A stretch of 32,026 nucleotides of DNA from the NCBI GenBank assembly GCA_945862135.1, contig CAMAYE010000013.1, positions 1 to 32,026 of the forward strand, given 5' to 3'. Below, piece after piece: positions 13,574 through 22,327 of this stretch (positions are counted from its first letter, which is position 1; every line of letters begins with the position of its first letter). The notes below the pieces were generated by a model that searched no databases, had not been told where the DNA came from, and worked only from the letters and a program-made list of their open reading frames with translations. The stretch comes from Bordetella parapertussis (GTDB lineage: Bacteria; Pseudomonadota; Gammaproteobacteria; Burkholderiales; SG8-41). Made by a program: the position numbers and the translations under genes.

Positions 13574-14623
13574 TTGAATGCCCTGCGAATCGCGTCCGCA
13601 GTTCTCGCGCTGGCCCTTGTTGCAGCCTGTGGCAGCGAGCCGGCGCCGGCGGTGCCGGCAGTGACGCAACTGCCAGCTGCAGTCGTTGAGTCGCGCGAAG
13701 TTGATCTGGATTATTCCGCGGAAGCCGTTGTCGAGGCCGTGCGCCAGTCGACGGTCGCGGCCCAGATTGCCGGCCGCGTGGTTGAACTCCGGTTTGATGT
13801 CGGCGATGCGGTGAAAAAAGGCGAAGTGATTGTGCGGATTGACGAGCGCGCTGCGACACAGGCCGTGGCGGCCAGTGCCGCCCAGGTGCAGGAAGCGCAG
13901 GCGTCATTGGCCAATTCCCGGGCGCAGTACGAGCGGTCCAAACAACTGGCTGCCCAGAAATTCATCAGTGCTGCAGGACTGGAAAAGGCGGAGGCCGAAT
14001 ACAAGGCCGCACAGGCCCGCGTCTCGTCGCTGGTGGCCGGCGCCGGACAGGCCAGCACCGAACGCAGTTTCGCGACCATCGTCGCGCCGTACAGTGGCGT
14101 GGTCTCGGCGCGCCATGTCGAGGTTGGTGAAATGGCCACGCCGGGCAAACCGCTGATGACCGGTTTTGATCCTTCATCGCTGCGTGTGGTGGCCAACCTG
14201 CCGCAGGCGCAACTGGCCGCCATCCAGGCAGTGGGCAAGGCCTGGATCGAGATTCCCGCAATGGGCAAACGCATCGAGGCCAAACAGATCACGGTGGTGC
14301 CGTCGGCCGATCCGCGTACGCATACCACGCGCGTGCGGCTGGAATTGCCCGCGGATGTCAGCGGGATCTACCCCGGCGTGTTTGCGCGTGCACATTTTTC
14401 TACCGGCCGCGTGACGCGGCTGCTGGTGCCGCGCAGTGCGGTGTTCCAGCGCAGCGAAGTGACCGCGGTTTACGTGCTGGATGAGCAGGGGCAGCCGCGC
14501 TTGCGCCAGGTTCGGCTGGGCGCTGCCGGCGACGCCAATGGTGTGGAGGTGCTGTCGGGCCTCAGACCCGGCGAGCGTGTGGCACTGGAGCCGGTGAAGG
14601 CCGGCATCACCCCGGTCCGCTGA
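13574..14623 (+). CDS. RND efflux periplasmic adaptor lipoprotein (membrane-fusion protein)
   Basis: This protein starts at a TTG, with AAGGAG about ten bases upstream, and has a lipobox (LVAAC, 15-19). It then shows the HlyD/MFP order: barrel-sandwich half (TVAAQIAGRVVELRFDVGDAVKKGE), a coiled-coil hairpin (about 95-155, with SRAQYERSKQLAAQKFISAAGLE), the second lipoyl half (ATIVAPYSGVVSARHVEVGEM) and a beta-barrel. Length, 349 residues, is normal for an RND adaptor. The start abuts the trxC stop. It precedes the RND pump gene by 16 bp and would link it to an outer-membrane duct, perhaps the TolC-like protein at 10239-11651. Substrate unknown. Confidence 0.9.
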   Translation: MNALRIASAVLALALVAACGSEPAPAVPAVTQLPAAVVESREVDLDYSAEAVVEAVRQSTVAAQIAGRVVELRFDVGDAVKKGEVIVRIDERAATQAVAASAAQVQEAQASLANSRAQYERSKQLAAQKFISAAGLEKAEAEYKAAQARVSSLVAGAGQASTERSFATIVAPYSGVVSARHVEVGEMATPGKPLMTGFDPSSLRVVANLPQAQLAAIQAVGKAWIEIPAMGKRIEAKQITVVPSADPRTHTTRVRLELPADVSGIYPGVFARAHFSTGRVTRLLVPRSAVFQRSEVTAVYVLDEQGQPRLRQVRLGAAGDANGVEVLSGLRPGERVALEPVKAGITPVR

Positions 14624-14639
14624 CCATGGGCCGCAGCTA

Positions 14640-17600
14640 ATGGGCATTTCCGGGCGCATCGCCCGCTTTTTCCAGGACTCACAGATCACGCCGCTGCTGG
14701 CGCTGGTGGCGTTGCTGCTCGGTTTGTTTGCGGTGGCGGTGACCCCGCGCGAGGAGGAACCGCAGATCGACGTGACAATGGCCAATGTGCTGATCCCGTT
14801 TCCCGGCGCATCGGCCAAAGACGTTGAAAGCCTTGTTGCCACGCCCGCCGAACAGGTGCTGAGCCAGATGACGGGCGTCGATCACGTGTATTCGATTTCG
14901 CGCAGCGGCATGGCCATTGTCACGGTGCAGTTCAAGGTCGGCGTGCCGCGCATAGACGCGCTGGTGCTGCTGCACGACACCATACAGTCCAATCGGGATT
15001 GGGTATCGGCGACGCTCGGCGTCGGTGAACCCGTGATCAAACCCAAGGGCATCGATGACGTTCCGGTGGTGACGCTGACGTTATGGAGTGCCGATGCCGC
15101 GCACGGCGCTTATGAACTCGAGCGCGTGGCACACGCCGCTGAAGTCGAACTGAAGCGCGTGCCGGGCACGCGTGAAGTGCAGACGCTGGGCGGACCGGGA
15201 CGAGCCGTGGTGGTGCGGCTGGATGCCGACCGCCTCGCGTCGTATGGGCTGTCGGCGCTGGATTTGCGCAATGCGCTGCAAGCTTCCAATTCTGCGATGC
15301 CGACCGGGAAATTGACTCGCGACAATCGAGACATTGTGGTCGAGACCGGCGAATTTTTTGCGTCCGCCGCGGATGTCAAAAAGGTAGTCGTCGGCACCTT
15401 CGAAAGCCGGCCGGTTTATCTGGCGGATATTGCCGAAGTGAACGATGGCCCGGACCAGCCGGCGCGTTATGTCTGGACCGGCAGCGGACCGGCAGGTGCG
15501 AAAAAAGGCATCACTGCGCAGGGCGAGCAGCCGGCGGTGACGATACAGATTACCAAGAAGACCGGTGAAAACGCTGTGGAGGTTGCGGAGCGCGTTATGC
15601 AGCGCGCGCAGGCGTTGCGCGGCACGGTGATTCCGGACAATGTGCAGATGACGGTGACGCGCGATTATGGCGCGACCGCCAATGACAAGGCGATGAAGCT
15701 GATCCAGAAGCTGATCTTTGCCACGCTGTCGGTGGTGGTGCTGGTGTTTCTGACGCTGGGCCGGCGCGAAGCACTGATCGTCGGCGTCGCGGTGATGCTG
15801 ACTCTGGCGGCCACGCTGTTTGCCTCGTGGGCCTGGGGCTTCACGCTGAACCGGGTGTCGCTGTTTGCGCTGATATTTTCGATCGGCATCCTTGTCGACG
15901 ATGCCATTGTGGTCGTCGAAAACATCCACCGCCGCATGGTGTTGGACCGAAAGCCGCTGGCCGAGGTGATTCCATTGGCCGTCGATGAAGTCGGCGGGCC
16001 CACGATCCTCGCCACTTTCACGGTGATCGCTGCGCTGTTGCCGATGGCTTTTGTCACCGGGTTGATGGGGCCGTACATGAGTCCGATCCCGATCAACGCC
16101 AGCATGGGCATGCTGATTTCGCTCGCGATTGCCTTTGTGCTGACACCCTGGCTGGCGCTGAAACTGCTTGGCAAGGTCGCCGCCCACCATGATGCCGGCG
16201 GTGGCTGGCTGGAGCGTTTGTTCCAGCGCCTGCTGGGGCCGTTCATTGCAGCCACGAATGCGCCACGTAACCGGCGCTGGCTGCTGTATGTGGTGATTGC
16301 ACTGATCGTGGGTTCAGTGGGCCTGGCTGCAGTCAAGCTGGTGGTGCTCAAGATGCTGCCCTTCGACAACAAGTCGGAATTCCAGGTTGTTGTCGACATG
16401 CCGGCGGGCACGCCGGTGGAAATCACCGCTGCCGCATTGCGTGACATGGGCGCGTACCTCGCGACCGTGCCGGAAGTGACCGACTATCAGGTTTATGCCG
16501 GCACCGCCGCGCCAATCAATTTCAACGGCCTGGTGCGGCAATACTATCTGCGTGCATCGTCTGAACTCGGCGACATCCAGGTCAATCTGGTGGATAAACA
16601 GGCGCGCGACCGCAAGAGCCACGAGATTGCGCAGGCGGTCCGTCCCAAACTCGAAACCATCGCTGCAAAGTGGGATGCCAAGGTCAAGGTGGTCGAAGTG
16701 CCGCCGGGTCCACCGGTGCTGTCGCCACTGGTGGCCGAGGTGTACGGGCCGGACGAGGCCGGACGCATCCGCGTCGCCAAGAAAATGCGCGAAGCATTCG
16801 CTGCGACGCCCGACATTGTCGGCATTGATGATTCGGTTGAAGACCCGGCACCTCGCATCGTGCTGAAGGTTGATCAGGCCAAGTCAGCACTCGCCGGTGT
16901 CAGTCGTCGTGACATTGTTGAAACCATGCGTATCGGTCTCGCTGGCGCCGACATCACGCCGCTGCACGACGGGCAGTCCAAATATGAGGTCCCGGTGCGG
17001 CTGTCGATGCCGGATGCGCGCAAAGGTGATTTGCCGGAAATGCTCAAGCTCACGGTGCGCGGCCCGGGTGGCGCGCTGATCCCGCTATCAGAGCTGGTCA
17101 CAGTCACCCGCGATGAACGCGATCGCGCGATTTATCACAAGGACCTGCTGCCGGTGGTCTATGTCATCGGCGACCAGGCCGGCCGCGTTGACAGTCCGCT
17201 CTACGGCATGTTTGCCGCGCGCGGCAAGGTGGCGGGGCAACCGCTGGACGAAGGCGGCGTGCTCGGTGAATATTTCATCCGCCAGCCGGACGATCCGTAC
17301 CGCGAATATTCAATCAAGTGGGACGGCGAATGGAAGGTGACTTATGAAACCTTCCGCGACATGGGCATTGCCTATGCGGTCGGCTTGATCCTGATTTATC
17401 TGCTCGTGGTGGCGCAGTTCCGTTCGTATCTTGCGCCGTTGATCATCATGGCGCCGATTCCGCTGACGGTGATCGGTGTGATGCCGGGTCATGCGTTGTT
17501 CGGCGCCAATTTCACTGCAACATCGATGATCGGCATGATCGCGCTGGCCGGCATCATCGTGCGCAATTCCATCCTGCTCGTCGATTTCATCAACCTCAAG

Positions 17601-17846
17601 GTAGCCGAAGGCGTGCCGCTGCGCGACGCGGTGATGCAATCGGCCGCGGCGCGGGCAAAACCCATCGTGCTGACCGGCTTTGCGGCCATGCTCGGCGCAA
17701 TGTTTATTCTCGATGACCCGATATTCAACGGGCTCGCGATTGCGCTGATATTCGGCATTCTGGTATCGACGCTGCTGACGCTGGTTGTAATTCCGGTTTT
17801 GTACTATGTCAGTTATCGCAAAAAGCATGAGTTGCGTGCAACTTGA
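14640..17846 (+). CDS. RND-family efflux pump, inner-membrane permease (HAE-type)
   Basis: The 1068-residue protein has the RND layout: N-terminal helix, a large periplasmic loop, a bundle of helices, a second loop and the C-terminal helices. TM4 carries SIGILVDDAIVVVENIHRRM with the paired aspartates of proton-driven drug exporters. The CusA-type heavy-metal signature is not seen, so this is an HAE-type pump rather than a copper pump. The opening MGISGRIARFFQDSQITPLL and VTPREEEPQI are typical of the broad efflux group. The gene follows its adaptor by 16 bp and ends 84 bp before the cytochrome bd gene. The start codon lies in TAATG directly behind a four-codon mini-ORF (14626-14640). Substrate unknown. 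Confidence 0.92.
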   Translation: MGISGRIARFFQDSQITPLLALVALLLGLFAVAVTPREEEPQIDVTMANVLIPFPGASAKDVESLVATPAEQVLSQMTGVDHVYSISRSGMAIVTVQFKVGVPRIDALVLLHDTIQSNRDWVSATLGVGEPVIKPKGIDDVPVVTLTLWSADAAHGAYELERVAHAAEVELKRVPGTREVQTLGGPGRAVVVRLDADRLASYGLSALDLRNALQASNSAMPTGKLTRDNRDIVVETGEFFASAADVKKVVVGTFESRPVYLADIAEVNDGPDQPARYVWTGSGPAGAKKGITAQGEQPAVTIQITKKTGENAVEVAERVMQRAQALRGTVIPDNVQMTVTRDYGATANDKAMKLIQKLIFATLSVVVLVFLTLGRREALIVGVAVMLTLAATLFASWAWGFTLNRVSLFALIFSIGILVDDAIVVVENIHRRMVLDRKPLAEVIPLAVDEVGGPTILATFTVIAALLPMAFVTGLMGPYMSPIPINASMGMLISLAIAFVLTPWLALKLLGKVAAHHDAGGGWLERLFQRLLGPFIAATNAPRNRRWLLYVVIALIVGSVGLAAVKLVVLKMLPFDNKSEFQVVVDMPAGTPVEITAAALRDMGAYLATVPEVTDYQVYAGTAAPINFNGLVRQYYLRASSELGDIQVNLVDKQARDRKSHEIAQAVRPKLETIAAKWDAKVKVVEVPPGPPVLSPLVAEVYGPDEAGRIRVAKKMREAFAATPDIVGIDDSVEDPAPRIVLKVDQAKSALAGVSRRDIVETMRIGLAGADITPLHDGQSKYEVPVRLSMPDARKGDLPEMLKLTVRGPGGALIPLSELVTVTRDERDRAIYHKDLLPVVYVIGDQAGRVDSPLYGMFAARGKVAGQPLDEGGVLGEYFIRQPDDPYREYSIKWDGEWKVTYETFRDMGIAYAVGLILIYLLVVAQFRSYLAPLIIMAPIPLTVIGVMPGHALFGANFTATSMIGMIALAGIIVRNSILLVDFINLKVAEGVPLRDAVMQSAAARAKPIVLTGFAAMLGAMFILDDPIFNGLAIALIFGILVSTLLTLVVIPVLYYVSYRKKHELRAT

Positions 17847-17870
17847 CCTGTGAATTATTGTCGTTATTTA
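17843..17870 (+). promoter_or_regulatory. Possible sigma-70 promoter for cytochrome bd genes
   Basis: TTGACC (17843-17848) and TATTTA (17865-17870) are separated by 16 bases and lie about 60 bp before the oxidase ATG, overlapping the 3' end of the RND pump gene. The match is moderate; transcription could also continue from the pump gene. Confidence 0.35.
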
Positions 17871-17930
17871 GGCACGGAGCGATATTTACAATAGAATTTT
17901 TGCTGCGATTCAATTTTTTTGGAAAACTCC

Positions 17931-19247
17931 ATGGAAGCCACTGAGGCACTATTACTTGCGCGAACCCAGTTCGGCCTGAACATCGCGTTCCATATCCTGT
18001 TTCCCAGTCTGACCATCGCGCTGACGTGGTTTCTGCTGTATTTCCGGGTCCGTTATGAATTGACGCGTGATGTCGCCTGGCTCGCAACCTACAAGCTGTG
18101 GGTCAAGGTGTTCGCACTGAGTTTTGCGATGGGCGTGGTGTCGGGAATCGTCATGAGTTTCCAGTTTGGCACCAACTGGCCCGGCTTCATGAACAAGGTC
18201 GGCAATATTGCAGGCCCATTGCTGGCCTACGAAGTGCTCACCGCTTTTTTCCTGGAAGCGACTTTCCTCGGCGTGATGTTGTTCGGCATGAATCGCGTGC
18301 CGGGCTGGCTGCATATCTTCTCGACGGTGATGGTGGCGGTCGGCACCACGCTATCGGCATTCTGGATTCTGGCCCTCAACTCGTGGATGCAGACGCCGGC
18401 CGGCCACATCGTAGTCGACGGTCAGATCATCGCGGGGGATTGGCTGGAAGTCATTTTCAACCCATCCTTTCCGTACCGCTTCATTCATATGCTTCTCGCA
18501 TCCGGCCTCACGGCGTCATTTGTGATCGCCGGTTTGTCGGCCTGGCGTCTGCTGCGCGCGCCCGATGATGACTCTGCGATGAAAACGCTGCGCGCTGGCG
18601 TGCTTGTTGCCGCGGTGCTGGCGCCGGTGCAGATTTTTGTCGGTGATCTGCATGGTCTGAATACTTTGGAGCATCAGCCGGCCAAAATCGCGGCGATTGA
18701 AGGTATATGGGAAACGGAAAAGGGCGCACCGCTGCTGCTGTTTGCGGTACCCAACGAAGAAAAGCGGCGTAATGATTATGCCGTTGGAATACCAAAAGGC
18801 GCCGCATTGGTGCTGAAGCACGATGCGGATGCCGAACTCAAAGGCTTGAACGAGTTCGAGCCGGACCGGCCGCCGGTAGCGCCGCTGTTCTACGGTTTCC
18901 GTCTGATGGTCGGGCTCGGTGTCGGCATGTTGGTGCTGTCGTGGTTTGGTGTGTGGCGTTTGCGCCGGGGCTCGCCGCCACGTGCGTTGTTGTGGACGTT
19001 TGCGGTGTTTACCTTTTCGGGCTGGATTGCAACGCTGGCGGGATGGATTGTCACTGAGGTCGGCCGCCAGCCCTGGCTGGTTACCGGCGTACTGCGCACG
19101 GCTGATGCGGTCGGTCACATTACCGGGGCGCAACTCGGTGCGAGTCTCACCGGATATGTGCTGACCTATGGTCTGATGCTGCTGGCCTACTTTGTCGTGC
19201 TGACGCATATGGCCGGCAAGGGCGTGAATGTGGAGGCTGCGAAATGA
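17931..19247 (+). CDS. cydA: Cytochrome bd-type quinol oxidase subunit I, cyanide-insensitive type
   Basis: This 438-residue integral membrane subunit is shorter than E. coli CydA (about 520), with the short Q-loop typical of CIO-type oxidases. Landmarks are FGLNIAFHILFP with the haem ligand H21, FPYRFIHMLLASGL, LNTLEHQPAKIAAIEG with conserved Lys/Glu residues, GFRLMVGLG with the Met haem ligand, and GRQPW. The enzyme oxidises ubiquinol and reduces O2 to water with high affinity. Start: ATG at 17931 is preferred over an in-frame TTG at 17919, with GGAAAA in between as ribosome site. The stop overlaps cydB. No CydX-type small gene follows. A terminal oxidase for low O2 would suit a microaerobic metal oxidiser. 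Confidence 0.95.
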   Translation: MEATEALLLARTQFGLNIAFHILFPSLTIALTWFLLYFRVRYELTRDVAWLATYKLWVKVFALSFAMGVVSGIVMSFQFGTNWPGFMNKVGNIAGPLLAYEVLTAFFLEATFLGVMLFGMNRVPGWLHIFSTVMVAVGTTLSAFWILALNSWMQTPAGHIVVDGQIIAGDWLEVIFNPSFPYRFIHMLLASGLTASFVIAGLSAWRLLRAPDDDSAMKTLRAGVLVAAVLAPVQIFVGDLHGLNTLEHQPAKIAAIEGIWETEKGAPLLLFAVPNEEKRRNDYAVGIPKGAALVLKHDADAELKGLNEFEPDRPPVAPLFYGFRLMVGLGVGMLVLSWFGVWRLRRGSPPRALLWTFAVFTFSGWIATLAGWIVTEVGRQPWLVTGVLRTADAVGHITGAQLGASLTGYVLTYGLMLLAYFVVLTHMAGKGVNVEAAK

Positions 19248-20221
19248 CGCTCGATCTTCCAGTGGTCTTTGCCGTGCTGATGGGTGTTGCCATCCTCGCG
19301 TATGTCGTGCTTGATGGTTATGACCTCGGTGTCGGCATGCTGATGCCGGGTGCGACGGCGGAGCAGCAGGATCTGATGGTGGCTTCCATCGGCCCGTTCT
19401 GGGATGCCAACGAAACCTGGCTGGTTCTCGGTATTGGCCTGCTGCTGGTCGCTTTTCCGAAAGCGCATGGCGTGGTGCTCGGCGAGTTGTACCTGCCGGT
19501 GGCGGCGATGCTGATCGGCCTGATGCTGCGTGGTGTTGCATTCGAATTCCGCATGAAGGCCGAAGGCTGGCATGCCGAGTTATGGAATTGGCTGTTCTGG
19601 TTCGGTTCGTTTCTGGCGAGCCTGGCGCAGGGATTCATGCTCGGGCGTTACATCACCGGCTTTGAGTCCGGATTCGGTTACTGGTTGTTTGCCCTGCTGG
19701 TCGGCGCCAGCGTGTGCGGCGGTTATGTGTTGCTCGGTTCTACATGGCTGGTGCTGCGCACCGAAGGTGAACTGCAGCGCAAGGCGCGTGCGTGGGCGAA
19801 ATGGGGTTTGTTGTGGGTTGCGCTGGGTGTCGCGCTGGTGTCACTGGCAACACCGTTAGCCAGCGAGACCGTGCGTTACAAGTGGTTTGATTTTCCGCGC
19901 ACGCTGGGGTTGATGCTGTTGCCGCTGGCAAGTGTTGCTGCAGGCGTGTGGGTGTGGCGCAGCCTGCGCCCTGAAGTTGCCGACTGGAAGGCGTTTGCCG
20001 GCACGGTCGCAATTTATGTACTGGCCTTCCTCGGTCTGGCTTACAGCATTTTCCCGTTTGTCGTGGTCGATCGCATGACGATCTGGGACGCCGCTTCGCA
20101 TGACAGTGCGCTGAAGTTCATGTTCTGGGGCGCTGTCATCGTGCTGCCGTGCATCGCCGGATACACGGTGTTTGCCTATCGCGTGTTCCGCGGCAAGGTG
20201 CGTAGCGCATTGTATAAGTAG
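19244..20221 (+). CDS. cydB: Cytochrome bd-type quinol oxidase subunit II
   Basis: This 325-residue subunit has eight to nine predicted helices and the CydB signature VVLDGYDLGVGMLMP near the N-terminus, then GPFWDANETWLVLG and AFPKAHGVVLGELYLPV. It pairs with subunit I to form the haem-containing oxidase; haem ligands are in CydA. The ATG overlaps the cydA stop (ATGA, 19244-19247), so translation is coupled. The gene ends 17 bp before the convergent barrel gene, with no strong hairpin in between. Confidence 0.95.
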   Translation: MTLDLPVVFAVLMGVAILAYVVLDGYDLGVGMLMPGATAEQQDLMVASIGPFWDANETWLVLGIGLLLVAFPKAHGVVLGELYLPVAAMLIGLMLRGVAFEFRMKAEGWHAELWNWLFWFGSFLASLAQGFMLGRYITGFESGFGYWLFALLVGASVCGGYVLLGSTWLVLRTEGELQRKARAWAKWGLLWVALGVALVSLATPLASETVRYKWFDFPRTLGLMLLPLASVAAGVWVWRSLRPEVADWKAFAGTVAIYVLAFLGLAYSIFPFVVVDRMTIWDAASHDSALKFMFWGAVIVLPCIAGYTVFAYRVFRGKVRSALYK

Positions 20222-20238
20222 TTGTTTTTATTGATAAA

Positions 20239-21546
20239 TCAGAAATACAGCCGAGCCTGCAATTCCAGCCGGCTGCTGTTCACCCGTTCGCCGAATTCGG
20301 TGTATCTGCCGCCGCCCAGGAAAAACGCGCGCGCGCGTAATTCGACGTTGTGGAAACCGGTATAGAGCACTTCCGGCGCCACCGAATAGCTGCGGTCATT
20401 GGCATTGGCAATCAGCGTGATCGCCGGTGTGAAATAAAGGATGTCGAACGGTTCCTTCTGGCTGACGCGCAGGTACAGATAATCGCGGCCCGGGTTCGGA
20501 CGGGCGACACCGGAGCGACTGAGACTGGCGGCGCGTTGCAAAGGAGTCTCGCTGCCCGTGGCAACAAACTGCGCATAGCTCGTGTCAATGTAGCCGTAGA
20601 AATTCTGCATTTCGCTTTCGGTAAAACCGGGGCCGTTGCGGTAATACTCGATAATCCAGGTCATGTCCTGGTCCGTCAGGTAACGCGTGCCCAGCAGATA
20701 GCTTGATGAAGCATTCTGGCGCAGCGTGGTCACGGCACCGGCGGCATTGACGACCTGACGCTGCGTATCGTCGATACGCGCCCATTCGCCGTGGATCTCG
20801 AGGTTGCTGCCGAGATTGCGCGAAAAATCCACGCCCAGACGGCGGCTGCGGCTGCCGTTGCTGAGAAACATGATGTCGATGTCGGTATCGTTGTAGAGCA
20901 GATAAAGTTTGGCGGCGGCGTTGAGGTGTCCGGTGCTGCCGAAATCGTGGTTGACGTCAGCGCTGACCGGTAACAGCACCGGCGTAAACGCGACGGTGCG
21001 CAGTGCGCCGTCGAAGTTGCGAATCCAGTCCGCGGTGAGCATCGTGAAGCCCTGGCGCGCCAGATCCGGATCATTGGGGTCCTTCTGGCGTTCTACAAAT
21101 CCGACTGTGGTCCAGGCGTAGCCCTTGCCCCATTTCAGCGCGATCTTGCCGGCGTCGAGTGTCAATCCGGGATCGGGTTTGTACGATCCGAAGAACTCGT
21201 CGAAACGGAATTCACGATCGAACTGCTGCGTTGCCCAGTCGCCTTCGAGGTGCGCGCGGGCGTTCAGTGTCAATGCGCCGGAGCGCAGCTTGCCCTCCGG
21301 CTTCAGCGTCAGCGTAGTCTGGTCGATGCTGTCACGCGGCTGGTTGTAGTAACCCAGCTTGTACAGCGTGCTGTCCTGGTTGAGGCGCATGTGCTGCTGC
21401 TTGAGTTCGATGTAACCGCTGAACTCGAACGGCTTTTTTTCAAACTCCGCGGCATCAAACGTGAATTCCTGCGCAAACACTGCGCCGGAGGCGAGGAGAA
21501 GGAGGATGCCGGCGGCGAGGGTGCGGAGCGGCATCGGGCGTTTCAT
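20239..21546 (-). CDS. Outer-membrane beta-barrel protein encoded with a Lol-like ABC system
   Basis: This 435-residue protein has a signal peptide (1-25, SGAVFAQ) and alternating beta-strand sequence through to a terminal RLELQARLYF, which ends in aromatic Phe as outer-membrane barrels do. Recognisable segments are FEFSGYIELKQQHMRL, LDAGKIALKWGKGYAW and DYLYLRVSQKEPFDILYF. I do not recognise a named family. It is the last gene of a four-gene minus-strand run after an ATPase, a permease and a LolA-like carrier, 14 bp behind the LolA-like gene. Together they look like an envelope-spanning export line ending in an outer-membrane protein; the cargo is unknown. Confidence 0.75.
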   Translation of the reverse strand: MKRPMPLRTLAAGILLLLASGAVFAQEFTFDAAEFEKKPFEFSGYIELKQQHMRLNQDSTLYKLGYYNQPRDSIDQTTLTLKPEGKLRSGALTLNARAHLEGDWATQQFDREFRFDEFFGSYKPDPGLTLDAGKIALKWGKGYAWTTVGFVERQKDPNDPDLARQGFTMLTADWIRNFDGALRTVAFTPVLLPVSADVNHDFGSTGHLNAAAKLYLLYNDTDIDIMFLSNGSRSRRLGVDFSRNLGSNLEIHGEWARIDDTQRQVVNAAGAVTTLRQNASSSYLLGTRYLTDQDMTWIIEYYRNGPGFTESEMQNFYGYIDTSYAQFVATGSETPLQRAASLSRSGVARPNPGRDYLYLRVSQKEPFDILYFTPAITLIANANDRSYSVAPEVLYTGFHNVELRARAFFLGGGRYTEFGERVNSSRLELQARLYF

Positions 21547-21560
21547 GATGACAGGAGCTG

Positions 21561-22295
21561 TTATTTGCGCAGGTCTTCGACGCGGGACAGGTAATTCAGC
21601 GTGAACACCTCATCCTTGAACTCGCGCTTTTTCAACTGCGAATACAGCATGACTGATTTGTAACCCTTGTACAGCGGGCTGTCGGTCTCGATGGTGGCCG
21701 GCCGACGGATGCCGCCGCCGAAATCCTTGATGTCCTTGAAATACAGCGTCTTGATCAGCAGGCCGCTCGCCGCGTAAGCCTCGATTTTGGTCGGCAAGAG
21801 CAGTTTGCGGTCCACCCACATCTTCAGCTTGTCGTAGGCGACTTCGTTGCTGCGGGCCTTCAATGCAAGGATGTAAGCATCCTTCTGTTCCTCCACGCCC
21901 TCGGCGTTGTATTCGACGGCGTAGTCGACGCGGAGGATGTCGGCATTGTTGAACACGCCTCCAATGATCGACTGCAGGCTGGTGATGCGCACCGGCTTGC
22001 CGACGCTCGGGATGTAAAGCCACATGTTGTCGCCCTCGCGCAGCGTGGCGCGCCCCTTGTCGCTGGCCGGCGCAAGGAAGAGCGCCACCACCTTGTCGCG
22101 GCCTTTTTTCACCGAGTACAGCACGAACTCCTTTTTGTCGCCGCTGGGCTCGATGTTGATCAGCTTGCGGTACATCTCGTAGGACTCGGGTTCGAGGTTG
22201 CGGTCGACTTTTTTGAGGATCTCGTTGCCGTCAGCGGCCATCACCGGCATGGCAATGAGCAGGGCCAGAGCTAGCAGAAGGCGTTTGATGTTCAT
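21561..22295 (-). CDS. LolA-like periplasmic outer-membrane lipoprotein-sorting protein
   Basis: This 244-residue protein has a signal peptide (1-20, MPVMA) and the fold-type sequence of the LolA-like family, with DGNEILKKVDRNLEPESYEM, LFLAPASDKGRATLREGDNMWLY, SVGKPVRITSLQSIIGG and a C-terminal MLYSQLKKREFKDEVFTLNYL. Classical LolA shuttles lipoproteins through the periplasm; this subfamily, usually annotated outer membrane lipoprotein-sorting protein, goes with MacB/LolC-type ABC transporters and RND permeases and may carry lipids. It lies 32 bp behind the permease gene. Substrate not known. Confidence 0.8.
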   Translation of the reverse strand: MNIKRLLLALALLIAMPVMAADGNEILKKVDRNLEPESYEMYRKLINIEPSGDKKEFVLYSVKKGRDKVVALFLAPASDKGRATLREGDNMWLYIPSVGKPVRITSLQSIIGGVFNNADILRVDYAVEYNAEGVEEQKDAYILALKARSNEVAYDKLKMWVDRKLLLPTKIEAYAASGLLIKTLYFKDIKDFGGGIRRPATIETDSPLYKGYKSVMLYSQLKKREFKDEVFTLNYLSRVEDLRK

Positions 22296-22327
22296 GACGT
22301 TTGTTCCCGTTTTCTGTTAATTCGTTG

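Noticed and set aside
15081-16190. Long minus-strand open frame over the RND pump gene
   Set aside because: Antisense shadow with His/Gln/Arg-rich sequence and no motif; the pump frame is clearly coding.
14640-17846. Calling the RND pump a CusA-type copper exporter because of nearby copper genes
   Set aside because: TM4 shows the VDDAIVVVEN pattern of HAE-type drug exporters and no heavy-metal signature was seen.
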